Source: Parvimonas sp. (GTDB taxonomy: Bacteria; Bacillota; Clostridia; Tissierellales; Peptoniphilaceae). From it: a DNA stretch of 64,000 nucleotides. The DNA lies in contig JALEHY010000007.1 in the NCBI GenBank assembly GCA_022770425.1, positions 14,137 to 78,136 of the forward strand, read 5' to 3'. Positions 46,246-54,983 of this stretch are shown piece after piece. The notes below the pieces were generated by a model. It made no database searches. It saw nothing but the letters and a program-made list of their open reading frames with translations, and was not told where the DNA came from. How positions within the stretch are numbered: the stretch's first letter is position 1; each line of letters starts with the position of its first letter. The translations under genes were made by a program, and so were the position numbers.

Positions 46246-46331
46246 AAATAAATTTTGATGTAATGAGAATATTGAACTTGTATCATTAATTAAAAGTTAA
46301 GAAAAATATTTAAAATTTTTATAAAATTGTG

Positions 46332-46360
46332 TTTACAAAATAAACTTAATGGTGTATAAT
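46332..46360 (+). promoter_or_regulatory. Promoter of rpsD
   Basis: TTTACA (46332-46337), 17 bases, TATAAT (46355-46360). Confidence 0.8.
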
Positions 46361-46372
46361 TTATGCGTGGCT

Positions 46373-46404
46373 ATAAATTATCGCGGCAAATAATTTATGG
46401 GGAG
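46373..46404 (+). promoter_or_regulatory. rpsD leader hairpin next to the ribosome binding site
   Basis: Perfect nine-base stem ATAAATTAT / ATAATTTAT with loop CGCGGCAA, ending directly at GGGGAG (46399-46404), the ribosome binding site of rpsD. S4 represses its own translation in other bacteria by binding a leader structure; this could be the local target. Confidence 0.55.
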
Positions 46405-46412
46405 TAAAAAAT

Positions 46413-47012
46413 ATGGCAAAAATGATGGGACCTAGATTTAAACAATCTAGAAGATTAGGATTAAATGTTTGCGGACACCCAAAGGCAAATAAGAGAATGG
46501 GTAAAGGTCTTGCAAGAAACGACAAAAAATTAACTGAGTACGGTATGCAATTACTTGAAAAACAAAGATTAAGAGCTTATTACGGAGTAATGGAAAGACA
46601 GTTCAGAACTTACGTTGAAAAGGCGCTTAGACAAAAAGAACGTACAACAGGGGATGCTCTTGTTATGATGTTAGAAACAAGATTAGATAACCTTGTTTAC
46701 AGAATGGGTTTTGCATCATCAATCAGACAAGCAAGACAAATGGTTGTTCACGGACACATTCGTGTAAACGGAAACAAAGTTGATATACCTTCATATGCAG
46801 TAAAAGTTGGAGATGAAATCACTTTAAGAGAAAGATCACAAAAAGTTGAAATGTTCAAGTCAAACTTTGAATCTTCATTCTTAGGAGTAGTTCCTTATAT
46901 TGAAAAGAAAGAAGGATTAAAAGCTACTTTAACAAGAATGCCTGAAAGAAACGAAGTACCGATTGAAATTCAAGACTCATTAGTAGTAGAATTCTACTCA
47001 AGATTAATTTAG
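46413..47012 (+). CDS. rpsD: 30S ribosomal protein S4
   Basis: A 199-residue S4, a primary 16S rRNA binder. It has the S4 RNA-binding domain (about residues 90-155; [34 protein letters not shown]). It has its own promoter away from the alpha operon, as in Bacillus. Zinc Cys ligands near the N-terminus are mostly missing (only Cys20). Confidence 0.97.
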   Translation: MAKMMGPRFKQSRRLGLNVCGHPKANKRMGKGLARNDKKLTEYGMQLLEKQRLRAYYGVMERQFRTYVEKALRQKERTTGDALVMMLETRLDNLVYRMGFASSIRQARQMVVHGHIRVNGNKVDIPSYAVKVGDEITLRERSQKVEMFKSNFESSFLGVVPYIEKKEGLKATLTRMPERNEVPIEIQDSLVVEFYSRLI

Positions 47013-47014
47013 TA

Positions 47015-47041
47015 AAAAAGCACTTAATGTGCTTTTTTTGT
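47015..47041 (+). terminator. Terminator of rpsD
   Basis: Stem AAAAAGCAC / GTGCTTTTT with a TTAAT loop, then T residues. Confidence 0.9.
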
Positions 47042-47196
47042 TGTACATTTTTATAAAATTTACAAATGTAACGATAAGTTGCTAAAATGTAAATTAGAAG
47101 TTATAGTTTTTTATTAGTTTATGTAGTAAAATTAATTTATAAAAATGAAATAACAGTAATTTGGGAGATTAATTAACTTTACAAGGAGATTTTATC

Positions 47197-47694
47197 ATGG
47201 AATTTGGCGAAAAATTACAAAGACTCAGAAAAGATAAATCTATGTCGCAAGAACAATTGGCAGAACACTTAAATGTTTCACGTCAGGCTGTTTCACGTTG
47301 GGAAAAAAATGTCGTATTACCGGATGTTTGTAATGTTATAGCTATAAGTGAATTGTTTGATGTTTCGGCAGATTATCTATTAAAATCTGAATCAGTTTAT
47401 AAAAAAGAAATTTGTTGCAGTAATTATAATGAAGAAAGAAAATTTTTGAAAGAAAAATTAAGAATTTTTGTCGGAATTTCTTTTTCTATTTTTGGAAGTT
47501 TGAGTATTTTAATTTTGTTTATTCTAAGTTCAATAAAAGAGAAATATATTGTAGGAGGTCCTGAATTTAGAGATATTAGAGGATTTTTACTTATAAATAG
47601 ACTTCAGTGGTTTATGACACTTAGTATTTTAATGATTCCTTTGGGGATTCTTATTATATTTTATCCTAAAATAAAAGCGTATTCAAAAAAGTAA
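47197..47694 (+). CDS. XRE-family regulator with membrane segments
   Basis: A 165-residue protein. Residues 4-60 are a helix-turn-helix of the Cro/XRE type (LRKDKSMSQEQLAEHLNVSRQAVSRWEKN). Two hydrophobic segments follow (about 90-112 and 140-160), so the repressor is likely tethered to the membrane. Many such proteins regulate neighbouring transporters or stress genes; no clear target is next to it. AAGGAG precedes the ATG. Confidence 0.85.
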   Translation: MEFGEKLQRLRKDKSMSQEQLAEHLNVSRQAVSRWEKNVVLPDVCNVIAISELFDVSADYLLKSESVYKKEICCSNYNEERKFLKEKLRIFVGISFSIFGSLSILILFILSSIKEKYIVGGPEFRDIRGFLLINRLQWFMTLSILMIPLGILIIFYPKIKAYSKK

Positions 47695-48005
47695 TCTAAT
47701 ATCTTTTGTAAAAATTTTTATTTACAACACTGTAAAAATTTATTAGTAAAAAATATATAATTAAATACTGTTACTTATATTTTAGTTTGTGAAAGAATAA
47801 TTGTTTTTATTAATATTTTTTGATGAAAAAATTTTTATTTACAAAAAATCAAAGGAGTATTATATTAAATAATTATTCAAAGTTGTTATTGAAAAAGATT
47901 GATAGATTTGTGAATTCAACTAACAATAAAAAGAGTTTTAGAAAACGTTGTATATTTAAACGTTTAAATGAAATAATATTAAAAGAAATTCATTTTTATG
48001 AATTG
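47695..48005 (+). other. Intergenic region between the XRE regulator and tdh
   Basis: AT-rich. The one open frame (47820-48011, 63 codons) starts at TTG/ATG without a ribosome binding site, and its product is a low-complexity Lys/Asn/Leu chain; I do not count it as a gene. Confidence 0.4.
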
Positions 48006-48034
48006 TTGTAAATTTTTTTAAATTATTGTATAAT
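48006..48034 (+). promoter_or_regulatory. Promoter of tdh-kbl
   Basis: TTGTAA (48006-48011), 17 bases, TATAAT (48029-48034). Confidence 0.75.
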
Positions 48035-48094
48035 ACAATTAAAAGGTTGAGATTGATAAATTCTTAGCCAAATTGTCGAAAAGGAGATAAATAG

Positions 48095-49042
48095 ATGAAA
48101 AGGATTTTAATGACGGGAGCACTTGGTCAAATCGGTACTGAACTTGCTCTTTATTTAGGTAACATTTACGGTAGAGAAAATATACTGGCTACAGACTGTT
48201 CGGATGTTAATAAAGCTGCAATAGAAGACATACGTTTTGAAACTTTGGATGTTACTGATGCTAAGAGAATGTTTGAATTGGCAAAGGAATTTAAGGCAGA
48301 CACTATTGTTAACTTAGCTGCTATTTTATCCGCAAGAGGAGAAAGTATGCCACAAACAACTTGGAAAGTAAATGTTGACGGAGTTGTTAATACTTTAGAA
48401 GTTGCAAGAGAATTGAACGCTAAAGTTTTTGTTCCTTCATCAATTGCTGCATTTGGAGTTGGTACACCACTTGACAATACACCACAAGTTACGATTCAAA
48501 GACCTAATACAATGTATGGGGTAACTAAAGTTGCCGGAGAGTTGTTGTGTGATTATTATTTCCAAAAATTTGGAGTAGATGTAAGAGGGGTTCGTTATCC
48601 GGGAATTATTTCATATAAAACTTTACCGGGTGCAGGAACAACTGACTATGCAGTTCATATTTATTATGAAGCTATTAAAAATAAGGCTTATACTTCATAC
48701 ATAGGCAAAGGAACTCAAATGGATATGCTTTATATGCCTGATGCCCTTAAAGCTGTTGTTGATTTAATGGAAGCGGACGGTTCAAAACTTAAAGACAGAA
48801 ATGCTTTTAATATTACTGCAATGAGTTTAACTCCGGAAATTTTGGAAGAAAGCATTAAAAAACATATTCCTGAATTTAAACTTGACTATGATGTTGATCC
48901 TATAAGACAAGCTATTGCGGAAAGCTGGCCAAATTCATTGGACGATTCAGCCGCAAAGGAACAATGGGGTTGGAAACCAAGTTTTGATTTAGATAAAATG
49001 ACTGAAGATATGTTGAAAAATTTAAGTGAAAAATTAAAATAA
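48095..49042 (+). CDS. tdh: L-threonine 3-dehydrogenase, SDR (epimerase-like) type
   Basis: A 315-residue NAD-dependent protein of the extended SDR family. [19 protein letters not shown] is the Rossmann nucleotide motif, and YGVTK (in [14 protein letters not shown]) holds the catalytic Tyr and Lys. The sequence resembles the UDP-galactose-epimerase-like threonine dehydrogenases, and the next gene encodes 2-amino-3-ketobutyrate CoA ligase, which settles the role: threonine to 2-amino-3-oxobutyrate. AAGGAGAT precedes the ATG. Confidence 0.9.
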   Translation: MKRILMTGALGQIGTELALYLGNIYGRENILATDCSDVNKAAIEDIRFETLDVTDAKRMFELAKEFKADTIVNLAAILSARGESMPQTTWKVNVDGVVNTLEVARELNAKVFVPSSIAAFGVGTPLDNTPQVTIQRPNTMYGVTKVAGELLCDYYFQKFGVDVRGVRYPGIISYKTLPGAGTTDYAVHIYYEAIKNKAYTSYIGKGTQMDMLYMPDALKAVVDLMEADGSKLKDRNAFNITAMSLTPEILEESIKKHIPEFKLDYDVDPIRQAIAESWPNSLDDSAAKEQWGWKPSFDLDKMTEDMLKNLSEKLK

Positions 49043-49061
49043 TTTTTTAGAGGAGATAAAA

Positions 49062-50246
49062 ATGAGCATTCACGATTTAAAATTTTTAGAAGAAAAAGTT
49101 AATCAATTAAAAGCTGACGGAGTTTATCGTACATTACCTGTTTTAGGAAGCAGAAACTCATCAACAATCGTACTTGACGGAAAAGAAATGGTAAACTTGT
49201 CTGCCAATAACTACTTAGGACTTGCAAATCATCCGACTCTTAAAAAAAGAGCACAAGAAGCTATAGAAAAATACGGAGTAGGAGCAGGAGCCGTTAGAAC
49301 AATAATCGGAAATATGGATCTACATGAAGAATTGGAAAAGAAACTTGCAGCTTTCAAAAAATCAGAAAGAGCTTTCATTTTCCAATCAGGCTATGATTGT
49401 AATATAGGAACTATTCAAGCAATTACCGAAAAAGGGGATTTGATTATTTCCGATGAATTAAATCACGCTTCAATTATTGACGGAATTAGAATGACTAAGG
49501 CTGATAAAGCTGTTTTTAAACATAGTGATATGGAAGATCTTGAAAGAGTTTTAATTGATGCACAAGGCAAATATAAAACTATTTTGATTATAACAGACGG
49601 AGTTTTCTCAATGGACGGAGATTTAGCAAAATTACCTGAAATTGTAGCTTTAGCTGAAAAATATAATGCTTTGACTTACGTTGATGACGCACACGGTTCA
49701 GGGGTAATGGGAAGTCACGGAAGAGGAACTGTGGATCATTTCGGATTACATGATAAAGTTGATTTTGTAATAGGAACTCTTTCAAAAGCTATAGGAGTTA
49801 AAGGCGGATATGTTGCTTGTAACGAAGTTGCTTACCAATGGTTAAATCACAGAGCAAGACCTGTACTTTTCAGTACAACTTTATCTCCCGGAGATACTGC
49901 CGCTTGTATAGCTTCTGTTGAAATTTTAACTGAAACTGACGAATTACAAAAGAAACTTTGGGATAATGCAAAATATTTTAAAGAACAATTAGGAAAATTA
50001 GGTTTTAATACAGGACATTCAGAAACTCCTATAACTCCTGTAATTATCGGAGAAGAAGCAAAAACTATGGAATTTTCTAAAAAATTAAGAGAATACGGTG
50101 TTTTCGGTTCAGCAATAGTGTTCCCTACTGTTCCGAGAGGAACAGGAAGAATTCGTTGTATGATTTCTGCCGCTCATTCCAAAGAAGAATTAGACAGAGC
50201 TGTTAAAGCGTTTGAACAAGCCGGAAAAGATATGGGGATTTTGTAA
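49062..50246 (+). CDS. kbl: Glycine C-acetyltransferase (2-amino-3-ketobutyrate CoA ligase)
   Basis: A 394-residue PLP enzyme of the alpha-oxoamine synthase family: 2-amino-3-oxobutyrate + CoA to glycine + acetyl-CoA. The PLP lysine is Lys242 ([13 protein letters not shown]); [11 protein letters not shown] and [12 protein letters not shown] are intact. Located 19 bases after tdh with AGAGGAG upstream. The pair turns threonine into glycine and acetyl-CoA, feeding the gcv proteins encoded at 16-20 kb. Confidence 0.93.
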   Translation: MSIHDLKFLEEKVNQLKADGVYRTLPVLGSRNSSTIVLDGKEMVNLSANNYLGLANHPTLKKRAQEAIEKYGVGAGAVRTIIGNMDLHEELEKKLAAFKKSERAFIFQSGYDCNIGTIQAITEKGDLIISDELNHASIIDGIRMTKADKAVFKHSDMEDLERVLIDAQGKYKTILIITDGVFSMDGDLAKLPEIVALAEKYNALTYVDDAHGSGVMGSHGRGTVDHFGLHDKVDFVIGTLSKAIGVKGGYVACNEVAYQWLNHRARPVLFSTTLSPGDTAACIASVEILTETDELQKKLWDNAKYFKEQLGKLGFNTGHSETPITPVIIGEEAKTMEFSKKLREYGVFGSAIVFPTVPRGTGRIRCMISAAHSKEELDRAVKAFEQAGKDMGIL

Positions 50247-50592
50247 TATTTATTATACAAATTATACTTATTGTATATAGTTAATGTTTGTTTGAATAAT
50301 TATTTATAAAACAAGAAATGTTATTCTTTTTTGAACTGACTCAAAAAGTTATAGCTACAAAATTTAGTAATGAATTAAAAAATTAAGAGTAATAATTTAT
50401 TAGAAGTGATTTTGTGAAAAAACAGAACAAAATAAATATAATGTGAGATTTATTTTTTCAATTATATTTTTTGTAATTTACTGTTATTCGCCGTTTATTA
50501 TAAGATTAGACGAAAAAAAGTTATGTTTTTTTAGTTCTCGAACTTGTTTATTTGTGTAGTGCTATTGAAGGAATAATATCAAAATAATTTTT
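50247..50592 (+). other. Intergenic stretch after kbl
   Basis: No gene supported. An open frame of about 39 codons near 50440-50555 (hydrophobic, with Cys and Arg) lacks a ribosome binding site. The stretch is closed by the terminator at 50593-50618, so a long 3' UTR or small transcript is possible. Confidence 0.4.
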
Positions 50593-50619
50593 AAAGAGTG
50601 ATTATATCACTCTTTTTTT
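50593..50619 (+). terminator. Rho-independent terminator
   Basis: Stem AAGAGTGAT / ATCACTCTT with a short TAT loop and T run. Confidence 0.85.
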
Positions 50620-50720
50620 GTACTTAACTTTAAAAATATTATTAAAAATGCTATAATTTAGTTTATAAATTAAATTTAAAATTTTTTAAAGTTTTATGAT
50701 TAAAAAGAGGAAAGTTAATT

Positions 50721-51458
50721 ATGAGAAATATAAAACTTACATTAAGTTATGACGGAAGTTTGTTTTTTGGATTCCAAAAGCAGGATAATGTTGTTACTGT
50801 TCAAGGGGAAATTGAAAAAGCATTAAAAAAAATTACAAATGAAAATATAAATATAATTTCTGCGGGAAGGACTGACAGAGGAGTTCACTCTTTAAGGCAT
50901 ATAATAAATTTTTATACGGAAAGTAAAGTAGGAATTAATAATTTTAAAAACGGATTAAATCATTTCTTACCTGTTGGAGTTAGAGTTTTAGAGGCACAAG
51001 AAGTAGATTTGAGTTTTCATTCAAGATTTGATGCTAAATTAAAGACCTACAAATACATTTTAAATACCGATCAAGTAATGGATCCGATTTTTTATAATTA
51101 CAAGGGAAATTTTCCTTATCCTTTAGATGTGGAAGAAATGCAAAAGGCAAAAGAGTTTTTTATCGGCAAAAAGAATTTTAAATCTTTTATGGGACCAAGA
51201 AGTACCGGAACTAATCCTGTCAGGGAAATAAAATCATTTGAAATTTATAGGGAAAAAAGTGATTTAATTTTTGTAATCAAAGGTCAAAGTTTTATAAGAA
51301 ATCAAGTTAGAATAATGGTTGGAACTTTGGTTGACATAGGACGTGGACTTATAAGAGCAAAAGATCTTGAAAAAATTTTAGAAAGTGAAGACAGAACTAA
51401 GGCGGGAAAAACTTTAAGTCCTAACGGACTTTATTTGATGGAGATATTATATGAGTAG
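50721..51458 (+). CDS. truA: tRNA pseudouridine(38-40) synthase
   Basis: A 245-residue enzyme modifying the anticodon arm of tRNA. The catalytic Asp52 lies in SAGRTDRGVHS. LTLSYDGSLFFGFQKQ at the start and NQVRIMVGTLVDIGRG near the end are typical. AGAGGAAAG precedes the ATG. Its last 8 bases overlap the next gene (ATGAGTAG). Confidence 0.95.
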   Translation: MRNIKLTLSYDGSLFFGFQKQDNVVTVQGEIEKALKKITNENINIISAGRTDRGVHSLRHIINFYTESKVGINNFKNGLNHFLPVGVRVLEAQEVDLSFHSRFDAKLKTYKYILNTDQVMDPIFYNYKGNFPYPLDVEEMQKAKEFFIGKKNFKSFMGPRSTGTNPVREIKSFEIYREKSDLIFVIKGQSFIRNQVRIMVGTLVDIGRGLIRAKDLEKILESEDRTKAGKTLSPNGLYLMEILYE

Positions 51459-51969
51459 AGAATTTAAAGATATAGATTTTTTAGTTTCATCTCTTAAAAT
51501 TTTTGATGATAAAAAGAGTCATATTTTAATCACAGGGGCAATAAAATCCGGAAAAAGCACTTTATTAAATGAATTTATAAAAAAATATTACAATGATTGC
51601 AGTATTGACGGGATAATTACAAAGCTTGTCATAACCGATAAATTTAGAATAGAGCTTTCGAGGTTTAATTGTGATAAAAAAGTAGTAATAGGCGAAAGAA
51701 AAGTTGGTGGAATGGATTTTTTTGATGATGTTTTTTTAGAAAATTCTTTTAATATTATGAATGATTTTAAAAAAGATACTCAAATTTTACTTTTTGATGA
51801 AATAGGAAATAATGAATTGCATTTAAAAGATTACAGTGATAAACTTATTTCTTATTTTCAGGAGTACAGAGTTTTTGCGGTTTTGAAAAAGGTTGGAAAT
51901 CCTATTTTTGAAAATTTAGATAAAATAGGATCATACAAATTATTTGATTTGGATAAAATGTATGAATAG
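51451..51969 (+). CDS. P-loop NTPase, THEP1-like
   Basis: A 172-residue protein with Walker A GAIKSGKST (about residues 29-37) and Walker B ILLFDEIG (about 111-118), the layout of the THEP1/COG1618 nucleotide triphosphatases, whose physiological role is unsettled. It overlaps truA by 8 bases and tadA by 8 bases in the same way, implying coupled translation and perhaps a tRNA-related role; that last point is inference. Confidence 0.75.
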   Translation: MSREFKDIDFLVSSLKIFDDKKSHILITGAIKSGKSTLLNEFIKKYYNDCSIDGIITKLVITDKFRIELSRFNCDKKVVIGERKVGGMDFFDDVFLENSFNIMNDFKKDTQILLFDEIGNNELHLKDYSDKLISYFQEYRVFAVLKKVGNPIFENLDKIGSYKLFDLDKMYE

Positions 51970-52420
51970 AGAAGAAAAATTTATGAAACTTGCGATAAAT
52001 GAAGCCAAAAAGGCGTATCTTAAAAATGAGGTACCTGTGGGTTGTGTGATAGTTAAAGATGATAAAGTTATTGCAAGAGGACATAATCAAGTTATGAAAA
52101 AAAAGAGTGCATTGTTTCATGCCGAGATGATAGCTCTTGAAAAAGCCGGGAAAAAGTTGGGAGATTTTCGGTTGGAGAACTGCGAACTTTATGTTACACT
52201 CGAACCTTGTTGTATGTGTGCAGGGGCGATAGTTAACAGTCGCATAAAAAAGGTTATAGTAGGTGCTATGGATGTGAAAAGAGGATTTTGCGGTTCTGTT
52301 GAGAATCTTTTAGATAAAAAGGAATTAAATCATAAAGTAGAATGTGTAACGGGTATTTTAAAAGATGAGTGTTTAGAAATTTTACAAAATTTTTTTAAAA
52401 TTTTAAGAAATAAAAAATAA
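51962..52420 (+). CDS. tadA: tRNA-specific adenosine deaminase
   Basis: A 152-residue zinc deaminase that converts the wobble adenosine (A34) of tRNA-Arg(ACG) to inosine. HAEM (His53, catalytic Glu55) and PCCMC (Cys83 and Cys86) form the zinc site. The ATG at 51962 overlaps the previous gene's end by 8 bases (ATGAATAG); the upstream in-frame start at 51944 is not favoured. Confidence 0.93.
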   Translation: MNREEKFMKLAINEAKKAYLKNEVPVGCVIVKDDKVIARGHNQVMKKKSALFHAEMIALEKAGKKLGDFRLENCELYVTLEPCCMCAGAIVNSRIKKVIVGAMDVKRGFCGSVENLLDKKELNHKVECVTGILKDECLEILQNFFKILRNKK

Positions 52421-52435
52421 ATTTAAGGAGAAAAT

Positions 52436-52843
52436 ATGAAATTAATTGTATGTGTTGATGACAATTTAGGAATATCTTTTTTCGGTAAAAGACAGAGTAT
52501 GGATGAAATACAAAGAAAAGATGTTTTTGAAACTGTTAAAAATAATAAGGTTTATTTAAGTCAGTACAGTTATGACCTATATAAAGACTTAAATCTTGAT
52601 TTTAAGATTGTTTCGGGAGATGAAGAGAATAACTTTGACGGATATTTTATTTATGAGGGGGAGTTTTTGGAAAGTTTTATTGATTATATTGATGAAATTA
52701 TCTGTTATAACTGGAATAGAAATTATCCTTTTGACGAAACTTTTGATGAATTAAAGAAAGATATTTGGAAAGAAATCGAAAGATTAGAGTTTGTAGGAAA
52801 AAGTCATGAAAAAATAACAAAAATAAGATATGTAAGGGTGTAA
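52436..52843 (+). CDS. Conserved hypothetical protein
   Basis: A 135-residue acidic soluble protein beginning KLIVCVDDNLGISFFGKRQSMD. Similar short proteins occur in other Firmicutes near tRNA-processing genes and are sometimes labelled ribonuclease Z, which this is not (no metallo-beta-lactamase motif). Function unknown. AAGGAG precedes the ATG; 15 bases after tadA, 2 bases before the nuclease gene. Confidence 0.75.
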   Translation: MKLIVCVDDNLGISFFGKRQSMDEIQRKDVFETVKNNKVYLSQYSYDLYKDLNLDFKIVSGDEENNFDGYFIYEGEFLESFIDYIDEIICYNWNRNYPFDETFDELKKDIWKEIERLEFVGKSHEKITKIRYVRV

Positions 52844-52845
52844 GT

Positions 52846-53571
52846 ATGAACAAAAAGCAAAAGAAAACGTTAAGGACTGTAATTTTATTTATAGCATTTT
52901 TAGCAGCAATATTTTTTAATGCATATAAAGATAGATTGATAGGTACTGATAATAAAACTAAAATTGAAAATATAAAGGGTTTAGATATAAACAATTTACC
53001 TGTATACACCTCAAAACCTTATGTTGTTGTTAACAATAATGAACCGGATTTTTCAAAAGAGGCACTAAATACCAAATCATTTGAAAAATATTCTGAATTG
53101 GACTCACTTGGAAGATGTGGGGTGGCGGATTCGATTATCGGAAAAGATTTAATGCCCAATAAAAAAAGGGAAAACATATCGTCCGTAAAACCGAGTGGGT
53201 GGCAATCTGTAAGGTATGAAGGAATTGACGGAGGAAGTCTTTATAATCGCTGTCATTTAATCGGATTTCAACTTGCGGGAGAAAATGCAAATAAACTAAA
53301 TTTAGTTACAGGAACAAGGTATTTAAATACTCAAGGAATGTTACCTTTTGAAAATATGGTTGCTGATTATGTAAAAGAAACAAATAACCATGTAAGATAC
53401 AGGGTTACTCCCGTTTTTGTTGATAAAGAACTTGTTTGCAGAGGTGTTCAAATAGAAGCTATGTCAGTTGAAGATGAAGGGAAAGCGATAAAATTTAATG
53501 TTTATTGTTTTAATGTTCAACCTAATATTGATATAGATTATAAAACCGGAAAATCAAGTAAACAAAATTAA
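52846..53571 (+). CDS. Membrane-anchored DNA/RNA non-specific endonuclease
   Basis: A 241-residue protein with an N-terminal anchor (about residues 9-26) and an extracytoplasmic nuclease domain of the EndA/NUC1 kind: NRCHLIGFQLAGEN (His137 as the general base, in place of DRGH), then LVTGTRYLNTQGMLPFE (Asn161 and Glu169 region for the metal). Related enzymes degrade DNA during uptake in streptococci or act as secreted nucleases. It follows the hypothetical gene by 2 bases. Confidence 0.85.
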   Translation: MNKKQKKTLRTVILFIAFLAAIFFNAYKDRLIGTDNKTKIENIKGLDINNLPVYTSKPYVVVNNNEPDFSKEALNTKSFEKYSELDSLGRCGVADSIIGKDLMPNKKRENISSVKPSGWQSVRYEGIDGGSLYNRCHLIGFQLAGENANKLNLVTGTRYLNTQGMLPFENMVADYVKETNNHVRYRVTPVFVDKELVCRGVQIEAMSVEDEGKAIKFNVYCFNVQPNIDIDYKTGKSSKQN

Positions 53572-53575
53572 GAGT

Positions 53576-54100
53576 ATGGAAATTGTTATGAAAAAAATAA
53601 ATTACATAAATGTGAAAAAGCATGATGCGAAAAGATTAATGGAGATGCTAAAAGAATTGGATTCTCAAACTGAATACATGATGTACGAGTATGACGAAAG
53701 ACTGTCGGATGAAAATGCAATAAATAAGTTAATCGAAGGTATAGAATCGGACAACAGAATTAATAATTTTTTGGTAGTTGCTGAATGTGACGGGAAATTT
53801 GTGGGCTTTATAAGTGCAAAAAAAGGCTTTGCGAGAAAAATAAAGCACAGTGCCTATATAGTCGTCGGAGTTTTGAAGGACTTCAGATCTATGGGTATAG
53901 GATATAACTTTTTTAAACTGTTGGATGATTGGGCAATTAAAAATAGTATTGTAAGACTTGAATTGACAGTTATTTGTGAAAATGAAATTGCAAAGCGACT
54001 TTATGAAAAATGTGGATTTAATGTTGAGGGGATAAAGAAAAAATCAATTTTTATGAAAAATAAATTTTATGATGAGTTTTATATGGCTAAAATTAATTAA
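53576..54100 (+). CDS. GNAT-family N-acetyltransferase
   Basis: A 174-residue acetyltransferase: the acetyl-CoA loop is in VVGVLKDFRSMGIGYNFFKLL, followed by LTVICENEIAKRLYEKCGFNVEGIKK, the motif B of the RimJ/RimL-like group. Substrate unknown. The start is uncertain: ATG 53576 or ATG 53588 (MKKINYINV), the latter with a weak GGA upstream. Confidence 0.88.
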   Translation: MEIVMKKINYINVKKHDAKRLMEMLKELDSQTEYMMYEYDERLSDENAINKLIEGIESDNRINNFLVVAECDGKFVGFISAKKGFARKIKHSAYIVVGVLKDFRSMGIGYNFFKLLDDWAIKNSIVRLELTVICENEIAKRLYEKCGFNVEGIKKKSIFMKNKFYDEFYMAKIN

Positions 54101-54157
54101 AAATACATTTAAAATTTGTATTAAATTAAAAATATAGTAAATGTTTTAAGGAGAATT

Positions 54158-54745
54158 ATGGAAATTATACTTATAAGACATGGAGAAACTTCTTGGAACG
54201 TTGAGAGAAGATTGCAAGGGAATAAAGATATTTCGCTTAATGAAAATGGCTTTAGACAGGCAAAAGAAAGAGCGAAATATTTTTTAAATAAAAAAATTAT
54301 ACCTGATAAAATTTTTTGCAGTAACAAAATTCGTGCAAAGCAAACGGCACAAGTAATAGCAAAAAAATTTTTTCTTGATGTTTTTGAGATTGAAGGAATA
54401 GAGGAAATAAGTTTTGGAAATTGGGAAGGCTATAGATGGGATGATTTAACTAAATATTTTGAAGTTTCATTTGAAGAATGGAATAAAAACAAAAAAACTT
54501 CCAAATCACATGGAGGAGAAAATTATATTGATGTTAAAAACAGGGTAATCCCTGTTTTGAAGAATATTTATGAAAAGTCAAAGGAAAGTGATACAATTTT
54601 TGTAGTAACACACGGTGCGATAATTATGACGATATTGCTTGAGTTAAAGGATAAAAATTGGAAAGACACTAAACCTGAATTAATTCCCGAAAATTTGGGG
54701 TATGTTACTTTAAATTCAGAAGAAATAGAAAAAATATTAGAATAA
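54158..54745 (+). CDS. Histidine phosphatase family protein
   Basis: A 195-residue enzyme of the phosphoglycerate-mutase-like superfamily. RHGET (Arg7, His8 as phospho-acceptor, Glu10) is at the start and VTHGA (second His) near residue 148. Family members include cobalamin and sugar phosphatases; the substrate cannot be deduced. AAGGAG precedes the ATG. Confidence 0.88.
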   Translation: MEIILIRHGETSWNVERRLQGNKDISLNENGFRQAKERAKYFLNKKIIPDKIFCSNKIRAKQTAQVIAKKFFLDVFEIEGIEEISFGNWEGYRWDDLTKYFEVSFEEWNKNKKTSKSHGGENYIDVKNRVIPVLKNIYEKSKESDTIFVVTHGAIIMTILLELKDKNWKDTKPELIPENLGYVTLNSEEIEKILE

Positions 54746-54898
54746 ATTTTATAAGCATCGAAGAAAACAGATAACTATTGAAAAATATTTAAATAAATTC
54801 GGAGATTATGTTGTTATTTACTTGGTGAATTTATTTTAATAAACCGAGTATTTGTTTATCGTTTTATAAAATTGAAGTTAAAAACTGCTACAATTCAA

Positions 54899-54936
54899 TA
54901 GACAAAAGCGAAAAAGTATGCTATAATTTATAGCAT
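54899..54936 (+). promoter_or_regulatory. Subtilase promoter with a palindrome over the -10
   Basis: TAGACA (54899-54904), 17 bases, TATAAT (54922-54927). The -10 lies inside a perfect palindrome ATGCTATAA-T-TTATAGCAT (54918-54936), a likely repressor site or, as it is followed by ATTTTTT, a terminator for upstream transcripts. Confidence 0.65.
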
Positions 54937-54983
54937 ATTTTTTAATTTTTATTAAAAATAAAATATATTTATTCGGAGGTAGT

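Noticed and set aside
47820..48011. 63-codon plus-strand frame before tdh
   Set aside because: No ribosome binding site for its start; the AAAGGAG inside it leads to ATT, not a start codon. Low-complexity product.
50440..50555. Short hydrophobic open frame after kbl
   Set aside because: No ribosome binding site and too short to judge; described only as intergenic.
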